Shown here: positions 63,001 to 64,000 of the stretch, piece after piece
Position numbering within the stretch: position 1 is the stretch's first letter
Layout: every line of letters starts with the position of its first letter
From: G965215045 sp965215045
GTDB lineage: Bacteria; Pseudomonadota; Gammaproteobacteria; JABABF01
Direction of reading: 5' to 3'
NCBI GenBank assembly: GCA_965215045.1
Contig: OZ244031.1
Location: 248,001 to 312,000 of the forward strand
Length of the DNA: 64,000 bases
The notes under the pieces: generated by a model
The model's database searches: none
Seen by the model: only the letters and a program-made list of their open reading frames with translations
What the model was told of the DNA's origin: nothing
Program-made: the position numbers and the translations under genes

Positions 63001-64000
63001 CCGCCACCGGTGCCGTGTCGTTCAACTGCAGTCCCACCTGCACTGGATCCCCCACGCGCAGCTCTGCAGGTGCCACAAGAGCTGTCAGCGCATAGTCATT
63101 GCGCGGGATGGTCAACGTGAGCGTGGCCGGCCCCAGGTCCCGGGCACTCACCCGAATCCTCAGCTGCTCCCGCAATTCCGGCGTGGTGTCATCACGCACC
63201 TGCACACTCACCGTCTGCGTGCGCCCCCCGAAATGCAACATCAGCCGCTGCGGCGATACCCGCACATCGGCCGCAGAAAAAACCGTAATATCGACATTCA
63301 CCGGCAGGGGCTGCCCCGCAAACAGTTCCATCACACTCACCGTCAACGTGGTCGTCTCACCCTCGGCCAGCAGGGTACGCACCGCGGACAGCTGCAAATC
63401 CGACCATACCACCGTCAGGAGCCGTGGCGGTGCAAACAAGGCCAGCCGCCGCCCGTCGACCAGCACCGCCCCAACCACCGATACCTCGTACAGCCCCGCT
63501 GTCATCAGCCCGTCCGCAAATCGCATCTCCCCCCGGTGCCCGCCCCTGGGAATCGTCAATACCACGGTGCTCGACAATGGCTGCACACCGGCTGCTGTGC
63601 GCGCCGCCACCCGGATCGTCGCCGTCTGCGGCAATGCCTCGCTCAACGCCACTGCCGCCGTAAAAGACTGCAGCACCCCCACCTTCGAAACCGACAGCCG
63701 CAATGCACTCACCTCCGGCAGCAATTCATGCATATACACTGCGCCCGCATCCATGAGCCGGTTGTTGTATCTCCCCGGGGCACTGTCCCGGTCCCCGTCC
63801 TCCCCCGGGGCACCCACCGCCAGCCGCTTCCCTTCCAGTGCCAGGCCGCGCCCGAAACCGTCGACACTCTGGGCGTTCTGCGCCCGCAAGTAATCCGTCC
63901 GACACCATACGCCATCCAGCGGCGAACGCCGAAACACGTACACGGCACCCGGTCCGGGAACCGACCCGGCATCAGTGGAATCCCTCACAGCAGTCTCCTG
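39089..64000 (-). CDS. Giant modular repeat protein (5' end outside window)
   Basis: One frame, at least 8,303 codons, is open from the window end to TAA at 39089-39091. The visible start has FG-GAP/integrin-like sequence (GAVYVF, GFGRGLALEGKRLAVGAPGED, GAVYM). About 38 modules of roughly 210 residues follow. Each has part A (opening RHGYA or RNDYA, with LNGEAPVAV and LPAGTWTV) and a Calx-beta-like part B (LAEGQTAMLRLSAENLL, then EPRE or EARE before TARG). Modules at both ends are diverged; the central 21 are near-identical. The C-terminus DVSGDGFTDIRDLEAM is a dockerin-type calcium loop. No RTX nonapeptides are seen. It is presumably secreted or on the cell surface; the signal and secretion route cannot be seen. 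Confidence 0.9.
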   Translation of the reverse strand, partial: QETAVRDSTDAGSVPGPGAVYVFRRSPLDGVWCRTDYLRAQNAQSVDGFGRGLALEGKRLAVGAPGEDGDRDSAPGRYNNRLMDAGAVYMHELLPEVSALRLSVSKVGVLQSFTAAVALSEALPQTATIRVAARTAAGVQPLSSTVVLTIPRGGHRGEMRFADGLMTAGLYEVSVVGAVLVDGRRLALFAPPRLLTVVWSDLQLSAVRTLLAEGETTTLTVSVMELFAGQPLPVNVDITVFSAADVRVSPQRLMLHFGGRTQTVSVQVRDDTTPELREQLRIRVSARDLGPATLTLTIPRNDYALTALVAPAELRVGDPVQVGLQLNDTAPVAVNVMVQATRGPALREVGTTIEAGQSTARLTFTDLPAGDWSLEIGSAVFTAGEPLDQMHLDWPASLSRVLRVLDEVQLRLELVELPFAVLAEGSRARLRVSAENLFSGQELEARLQVELQYELDLGLSQIQRDVPVRTLFLTAAQPATQVRVIAVADTVSPEPREPVRITATAEGVETVELTVHIPRHGYALTGLVAAAELRVGSPVAVEVQLNGAAPVAVQATVRATLGTESRQAGVEIEAGRRTATLTFTALSAGDWSLEPSSAVFTVGQALDQRHLDLRASSRVLRMLDAVQLHLEFVELPLAALAEGSTAQLRVSAENLLPGQELELRLQVEAPHEADLVLLQTQRDVPVSTVLLTAAQPATRVRVIAIADQVAPEPRERVLITASAAGAVPAEQSVQIGFNGYVLSTLSVFVSQVLEEEEFGLSVELNGEAPSPLDMTVRAVLHADRQSSATLLLRMPAGERRVTGLWVGGLTQGDWELSVVDDPLPRFPAGLAGVDELSAGVRARPLRLTVRLPEVESLVLPEQSPQAWEVFVVTAELSARAPDTVSGTVRATLTGQVPVARRFVIEKGELDGTAEFAPGLPVAGVWTLTVPAAELADGRPLAVAAAPQALQVRAPPPLQLQLSLERQVLGEGEQTTLTVSVLNLRRPGSSLQIQLNASPSGELVFSTGTVTLTTAEPGAELVVRATTDTVVPEPREIVELTARGPSGLEARTRLAIARNGYELDALVLPPPPLFNNLPFALGARLNAVAPGSDAQVLLGLFRADGTPPVQATVTIPAGATTGVVRVALGTTGRYTVRALDAWFVDAEGELAFLSAAAGTLSIGLLRIELTAGLDAFELVEGESTRLQVGIRSLLGMEDEHQDVDFYILGLFYPVSEEFRALRFLELDERTRNGLPEQDTPDRRVYELRVRDDDIARPRRDIEFSVRYRVWNTGDIWAETPPLRLTVPRNDYRVAHLELLPAQVEQDQGFAVEVALNAPVPSSAQSGVRLTVELRQQDGEVLITSTDTVVPVAEMSARVFFALSEPGTYTLTVRNASFALADTLSRDQVGVPLAPGFRERQLRVLVPQLELQGHPQQFVVREGELVEWTVSVRNLGVEHLPDTLNLHLELLSPEEEYTLDLELLDFPEMVQLTVNTPSVVVRIQAKEDMRTPEPREVFGLRVRSLDVPELADLETELAIVRHGYEVSALELSVAEVEAGADFEAEVSLNGIVQSELLLVLEATGVGLSTVTRRVVIAPGGMMQSVSLYLREPGDYELRVTTASFVQAAAGEQKLVPVLSDVSMIRVLPLQLRVSLETAEVPEGEFSLLQLKVNSLERLLQPGERLEVLVSADRPDDITLSSSISLLSTGGVADQGSVRVGAIDDGMAEPRETVNFRLRANRTVTADGTTLRSIVVRGTTVSMVIPRHGYRVAALNVVPVQALLFRPVRVEVELNAAAASTLELSVRATTTGLSVQKQFTIHKGSTRGSTVFAGDSALTEAGFYTVEVFAASFTQFIGGDQRSLLEEAPSPRVHLTVSLPIVRLFAQLEEELLPEGTGTVLTVSAEDLLPGKILEVSITTRNVTFAGMNYDDLNADDLHLSAGSLRLSASARTATVMVQVHNDADPEPRETIELRASATAARPGTVQLTIPRADYAVLSMGLSVPRVRLGMDVDLVVRLNAPLPARAAFSGQHDYPGETRLLSWFIAPESVGPGNVVTRPLFLPVAGNHFVELTTAWFSGLTPLEGDQVNLEIRQGHLDFQVLEPGAALFLELSGTLQGEAAEGSTLRLKVIGDGLSSGESMMVNIEVPAERAADLRFSETSFSLTRLSSSRTVEVEVLRDGLPEPRELVQTTVTATVAARLLRQGVAYAIPRHGYAVESLSVRPDILPVGEAAELRLEWNAPVPSTVSVVLSVRPALAGSGAEEQLELVLARGQHFVSLSVIPVRVGDYELGLVSALFAEPAVGTDQPGAEFAGVGATLRVLESMGFTLRLDRQFLQEGDTATLTVGLLDLPAGQQAQILLEVIGREDVGFSTQVVVLDALRSTATVTVELLEDEEPEPRQTIVLRGRANVGGLELAAIARFQVARHGYAASLTVEPSSLRPGTTVTVAVELNAVVPVEARKAETFLDISFMGMEPEGQPLLRIAEAERIVRYQFVPLVAGEYRVSASDLGFATALGGELVPEERDQGEIAVVPEFVLLQVLEDSRINVSLERETLREGSATTLTVSVANLLPDETLALNLSAEPATQVEFSQTMVKLSARTAHKTVQLTAHTDTETPEPRELVELTALGPSGLEATVELSIARHGYALTALDVAAEQRAGTPLEVALALNGEAPVAVAGTLTATREGSDETRAQPFRIEAGESTGRATFTGLPAGTWTVSLAEDDVEFASSLALDQERPELRVAPQQTRLLGDVSLQLLSLAADNTLAEGQTAMLQLSAENLLQGDSLQIDLDASPSGELEFSSSRITLTQAEPSVGLMVEAVADGVEPEARETIEITARGPSGLEASAQLAIARHGYALTALGVAAEQRAGTPLEVALALNGEAPVAVAGTLSATRGGSGETRQQPFRIEAGESTGRATFAGLPAGVWTVTVADGNAEFVSSLALDQERPELRVAPQQTRLLGDVSLQLVSLAADNTLAEGQTAMLRLRAENLLAGESLQIDLDASPPGELEFSSSRITLTQAVPSVELAMLAVADGVAPEARETLEITARGSSGLEARAQLAIARHGYALTALEVTAEQRAGTPLEVALTLNGEAPEAVAGTLGATREGSGETRAQPFRIEAGESTGQAIFAGLPAGTWTVTVADGNAEFESSEPLDQERPELRVAPQQARLLGDVSLQLVSLATDNTLAEGQTAVLRLSAENLLPDTSLQIDLDASPAAELEFSSSRITLTQAVPAVELTVLAVADGVEPEARETVEITARGPSGLEARAQLSIARHGYALTALEVTAEQRAGTPLEVALTLNGEAPVAVAGTLSATREGSGETRAQPFRIEAGDHTGQAIFAGLPAGVWTVSIAEGDVEFASSLALDQEHPELRVAPQQTRLLGDVSLQLVSLAADNTLAEGQTAMLRLSAENLLTGDALQIDLDASPSAELEFSSSQLTLTQAVPSVGLMVEAVADGVEPEARETIEIRARGPSGLEARAQLAIARHGYALTALGVAAEQRAGTPLEVAITLNGEAPVAVAGTLGATREGSGETRAQPFRIEAGDSAGRATFAGLPAGVWTVSIAEDEAVFVASEPLDQQRPELRVAPQQTRLLGDVSLQLVSLAADNTLAEGQTAMLRLSAENLLAGDALQLDLDASPSAELEFSSSRITLTQAVPSVELTMEAVADGMEPEARETIEITASAPDAMPDAISVFISRHGYALTALDIAAEQRAGTPLEVALTLNGEAPVAVAGTLTATREGSGETRAQPFRIEAGESTGQATFAGLPAGTWTVTVADGNAEFESSEPLDQERPELRVAPQQARLLGDVSLQMVSLAADNTLAEGQTAMLRVSAENLLAGDALQIDLDASPAAELEFSSSQLTLTQAVPAVELTVLAVADGVEPEARETVEITARGPSGLEARAQLSIARHGYALTALDIAAEQRAGTPLEVALTLNGVAPVAVAGTLSATREGSDETRAQPFRIEVGESTGQVIFTGLPAGTWTVTLADGNAEFVSSLALDQERPELRVAAQQTRLLGDISLQLVSLAADNTLAEGQTAMLRVSAENLLAGESLQIDLDASPSGELEFSSSRITLTQAVPSVELTMLAVADGMEPEPRETIEITASAPDAMPDAISVFISRHGYALTALDIAAEQRAGTPLEVALTLNGEAPVAVAGTLSATREGSDETREQSFRIEAGESTGQATFAGLPAGVWTVSIAEGDVEFASSLALDQEHPELRVAPQQTRLLGDVSLQLVSLAADNTLAEGQTAMLRLSAENLLAGESLQIDLDASPAGELEFSSSRITLTQAVPSVELAMLAVADGVEPEARETIEIRARGPSGLEARAQLAIARHGYALTALGVAAEQRAGTPLEVALTLNGEAPEAVAGTLSATREGSGETRAQPFRIEAGDSAGRATFTGLPAGTWTVTLADGNAEFVSSLALDQQRPELRVAPQQTRLLGDVSLQLVSLAADNTLAEGQTAMLLLSAENLLQGESLHIDLDASPSAELEFSSSRITLTPAVPAVELTMLAVADGMEPEARETIEITARGPSGLEASAQLAIARHGYALTALGVAAEQRAGTPLEVALTLNGEAPVAVAGTLTATREGSGETRAQTFRIEAGDSAGRATFTGLPAGVWTVSIAEGDVEFASSLALDQERPELRVAPQQMRLLGDVSLQLVSLAADNTLAEGQTAMLRLSAENLLAGESLQIDLDASPAGELEFSSSRITLTQAVPSVELTMLAVADGMEPEPRETMELTARGPSGLEASAQLSIARHGYALTALDIAAEQRAGTPLEVALTLNGVAPVAVAGTLSATREGSDETRAQPFRIEAGDRTGQATFAGLPAGTWTVTVADGNAEFVSSLALDQERPELRVAPSRQTRLLGDVSLQLVSLAADNTLAEGQTAMLQLSAENLLAGESLQIDLDASPAAELEFSSSRITLTQAVPSVELTMLAVADGVAPEARETIEITASAPDAMPDAISVFISRHGYALTALDIAAEQRAGTPLEVALTLNGEAPVAVAGTLGATREGSGETRAQPFRIEVGESMGQATFTGLPAGTWTVTVADGNAEFVSSLALDQERPELRAPSRQTRLLGDVSLQLVSLAADNTLAEGQTAMLQLSAENLLAGESLQIDLDASPAAELEFSSSRITLTQAVPSVELTMLAVADGVAPEARETIEITASAPDAMPDAISVFISRHGYALTALGVAAEQRAGTPLEVALALNGEAPVAVAGTLSATREGSGETRAQTFRIEAGDRAGQATFAGLPAGVWTVSIAEDDVEFASSLALDQERPELRVAPQQTRLLGDVSLQLASLAADNTLAEGQTAMLQLSAENLLAGESLQIDLDASPSGELEFSSSRITLTQAVPSVELAMLAVADGVAPEARETLEITARGSSGLEASVQLAIARHGYALTALNVAAEQRAGTPLEVALTLNGEAPEAVAGTLSATREGSGETRAQPFRIEAGESTGQATFAGLPAGVWTVTVADGNAEFESSEPLDQQRPELRVAPQQTRLLGDVSLQLVSLAADNTLAEGQTAVLQLSAENLLPNTSLQIDLDASPSAELEFSSSRITLTPAVPAVELTMLAVADGMEPEARERVEITASGPSGLEASVQLSIARHGYALTALDIAAEQRAGTPLEVALTLNGEAPVAVAGTLTATREGSGETREQSFRIEAGDSAGRATFTGLPAGVWTVSIAEGDVEFASSLALDQERPELRVAPQQMRLLGDVSLQLVSLAADNTLAEGQTAMLRLSAENLLAGESLHIDLDASPAGELEFSSSRITLTQAVPSVELAMLAVADGVAPEARETLEITARGSSGLEARAQLAIARHGYALTALGVAAEQRAGTPLEVALTLNGEAPVAVAGTMTATGEGSDETRAQPFRIEAGDSAGRATFAGLSAGVWTVSIAEGEAVFVASEPLDQQRPELRVAPQQTRLLGDVSLQLVSLAADNTLAEGQTAMLQLSAENLLQGESLQIDLDASLSAELEFSSSRITLTQAVPAVELTMLAVADGVEPEPRETIEITARGSSGLEARAQLSIARHGYALTALEVTAEQRAGTPLEVALTLNGEAPVAVAGTLGATREGSGETRAQPFRIEAGESTGRATFAGLPAGTWTVSIAEGAAVFVASEPLDQERPELRVAPQQARLLGDVSLQLVSLAADNTLAEGQTAMLRLSAENLLAGESLHIDLDASPSGELEFSSSRITLTQAVPAVELTMLAVADGEAPEARETIEITARGSSGLEASAQLSIARHGYALTTLEVTAEQRAGTPLEVALTLNGEAPVAVAGTLNATREGSGETRQQPFRIEAGDSAGQATFTGLPAGTWTVSIAEGAAEFVSSLALDQERPELRAPSRQTRLLGDVSLQLVSLAADNTLAEGQTAMLQLSAENLLQGASLQIDLDASPSGELEFSSSQLTLTQAVPSVELTMLAVADGVAPEARETIELTARGPSGLEASAQLSIARHGYALTALGVAAEQRAGTPLEVALALNGEAPAAVAGTLSATREGSGETRAQPFRIEAGDRLGQAIFAELPAGTWTVTIAEGDAAFASSEPLDQQRPELRAPSRQTRLLGEVVLQIVSLAAGDTLAEGQTAVLQLSAENLLQGQELRVELKVDTEAATELFLSETLELTLTTVTLTASTPQVEIVIRAAMDGVEPEPRERVEITASAPGTMPDALSVFISRHGYAITTLKFVAEQRAGKPLKMELALNGEAPVAVAGTMTATREGSDETWEQRFRIEAGESTGQATFAKLPAGTWTVTVTQMEFVSSDPLDQKGLEMLALSQQMRLLGDVSLQLVSLAADNTLAEGQTAMLRLSAENLLAGEALQIDLDASPAGELEFSSNQLTLTQAVPSVEFMVEAVADGVVPEPRELVEIRASTSVAGVGLEATVELSIARHGYAITALEVAAEQRAGTPLEVELRLNGEALVAVAGTLSVTREGSEETRAQRFRIEAGDSLGQAIFAELPAGTWTVTIAEGDAAFASSEPLDQQRPELRAPSRQTRLLGEVVLQIVSLAAGDTLEEGQTATLQVSAENLLQGQELRVELEVDAETATELFLSETLDLRLTTVTLTASTPQVEVVMRAHADGLAEPREQVELTASAPGAMPDALSVFIPRHGYRIAALTVAPTRTRLLQPVRVVVEVEINAAAASTLEIIVRATTTGVSVREQFTIPVGSTRGRAVFGGANALTEAGFYTVEVIAASFTQFIGGDQQSLLEEVPSPRAHVTVLPPIVQEPRLFMQLEEALLPEGTGMGEMTVLTVSARNLLAGGRLEVSITTRNVTLAGVNTDDLNPDDVRLSPGHLVLEADARTATVMVQVINDAAPEPRETIELRANAAGAIPGTVHLTIPRDDYAVLSMELSVPHARLGMRPGLIVRLNAPPPALVLISGMHWDPGGFLVPLDWFIDPEEGPSDTVERIFRLRGAGDHAAKIAFAFFGDWEYLDGDQEEMEIRQERLEFRVLEEGTLLLLELSGALQGEAAEGSTLSLEVRGVGLESGGLLTVTLEVPEERMEDLRFSTMTFRLDRVSSSRIVEVSVLRDGLPEPREPVQITVTAQTGERMQSREVDFAIPRHGYAVESLGVEPGHLSVGGSAELRLEWNAPVPSAVAAVLSVRPALAEDGGAEERLELVLAPGQSTGSLSVSPVRPGAYELELVSALFADPGAGTDQRGAAGVGVSTILRAWDPAGLTLSLDQLFLREGDTAILTVGLAQLPSRQPVRIQLEVVGREDVVLSTQVVVLDALRTTTAVTVELLEDGLPEPWQTIVLRGRANVGTAVLADTTRFHVARHGYAASLTVKPSSVRPGTMVTVEVELNAVVPVEAMGVLTSLDIRFMGRRLERLPLLYMAPGERIVRHQFVPRVVGEYRISASDLGFRTGFGGPLVPEEQWDQFHIDVVPGFVVLQVSEDSLRNDYAVVGLRISPAEVPVASTVTVEVELNDVAPVAATGSVTLHRVLNGVTVSELELQPLTIAPGRSTASVQVLLSAPGVYHGLPGAFSFVEGLASEREIADELSASGLVRAGLKVELSFEPVQLQLAEARQAAFDIAAMNLGERALWSDEVLELSVDLPPDGEDLELISALPLQLSGGHGATATLVVRALEDGRAESRESVVLSLSGESQYTVGPVPAEVQVVIPRHGYAVRTMTVSASPVFSGTGFVVELSLNAAAPSGVDASTVQVTVQARVVDTAEVASTVTVYIRPGASSGRTTMVLERVSTYTLSVTTAVFTAALEGDQRVLEVEAPEQTVRVLAPMSMPGMGGRGDGMRFGNLAEELGRYFQKYPQARVPAGGELCTEEVRTAPTVEGRLPCLDVSGDGFTDIRDLEAMRRSPGH
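40355..42730 (-). repeat. Four-module block, downstream copy with truncated last module
   Basis: Modules starting at 42730, 42028, 41365 and 40720 (openings RIAALTV, AVLSMEL, AVESLGV and AASLTVKPSS) match the upstream block one for one. The fourth is only 366 bp: part A ends in VVLQVSEDS and the next RNDYAVVGL part A follows directly at 40354, with part B missing. Confidence 0.9.
42731..56137 (-). repeat. 21-unit in-frame tandem array inside the giant gene
   Basis: Units, counted from each RHGY codon, start at 56137, 55501, 54865, 54229, 53593, 52957, 52321, 51685, 51049, 50413, 49777, 49138, 48502, 47866, 47230, 46594, 45958, 45322, 44686, 44026 and 43387. Seventeen of the first eighteen are exactly 636 bp (212 aa). 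The unit from 49777 has one extra codon. The last three are 660, 639 and 657 bp and more diverged. Near-identity extends to silent positions, which indicates recent expansion or gene conversion. Confidence 0.95.
56138..58771 (-). repeat. Four-module block, upstream copy
   Basis: Modules starting at 58771, 58096, 57433 and 56791 (openings RVAALNV, AVLSMGL, AVESLSV and AASLTVEPSS) recur in the same order after the array. Shared segments include FYTVEV..ASFTQFIGGDQ, LEVSITTRNVT.AG and LRLEWNAPVPS. This copy is complete; its fourth module is 654 bp and runs into unit 1 of the array. Confidence 0.9.

Noticed and set aside
39089..64000. The giant protein as an RTX adhesin or autotransporter
   Set aside because: No GGxGxD nonapeptide repeats and no C-terminal barrel are present; the C-terminus ends in a short dockerin-like loop. 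A type I or other secretion signal could not be recognised.

Overview
The window reads as a chromosomal segment of a GC-rich gammaproteobacterium, probably marine or host-associated and uncultivated (inference). The gammaproteobacterial signs are a complete isc operon followed by ndk, rlmN, ispG, hisS, yfgM, bamB and der, the mutY-yggX pair, and a hisB-hisH-hisA run. Outer-membrane proteins include a TonB-dependent receptor and several lipoproteins. Apart from mutY-yggX, one tRNA and an aspartic-protease gene, every gene is on the minus strand. No gene-free stretch reaches 300 bases; the longest is 22613-22884.

Layout. (1) 1-5.9 kb: a lipoprotein with cadherin-like and 12 propeller repeats, 20 bp ahead of a TonB-dependent receptor that runs off the window start. 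(2) 5.87-6.41 kb: a small coiled-coil membrane protein bracketed by two copies of a 38-bp hairpin repeat, lying directly downstream of hisA. (3) 6.4-8.4 kb: hisB-hisH-hisA. (4) 8.5-9.97 kb: mutY, yggX and tRNA-Phe. (5) 10.0-13.65 kb: an AT-richer accessory island. One operon (HTH regulator, 46-aa ORF, 169-aa membrane coiled-coil protein) has two copies of a palindromic operator. The other encodes an 80-residue-class helical protein and an 806-aa GHKL-type ATPase, a candidate defence module. (6) 13.7-14.7 kb: two paralogous small lipoproteins.

(7) 14.7-24.5 kb: an acyl-CoA/sterol-type catabolic cluster: LLM flavin oxidoreductase, racemase-type CoA-family III protein, crotonase, acyl-CoA ligase, two thiolase-fold proteins without the usual Cys, two DUF35 proteins, a group 3 truncated haemoglobin and an acyl-CoA dehydrogenase. 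Its gene set parallels the FadD19/EchA19/Ltp3/Ltp4 cholesterol region of actinobacteria. (8) 24.7-25.9 kb: an anchored retroviral-type aspartic protease. (9) 25.9-39.0 kb: der, bamB, yfgM, hisS, ispG, rlmN, ndk, then iscX, fdx, hscA, hscB, iscA, iscU, iscS and iscR, with a near-consensus IscR site upstream of iscR.

(10) 39.1-64.0 kb: one open frame of at least 8,303 codons, its N-terminus outside the window. It begins with FG-GAP-like sequence, continues through about 38 two-part beta modules, and ends in a dockerin-like calcium loop. Its centre is a 13.4-kb array of 21 repeats, 18 of them 636 or 639 bp. A four-module block appears on both sides of this array. This giant protein and the ATPase island are the most unusual contents of the window.
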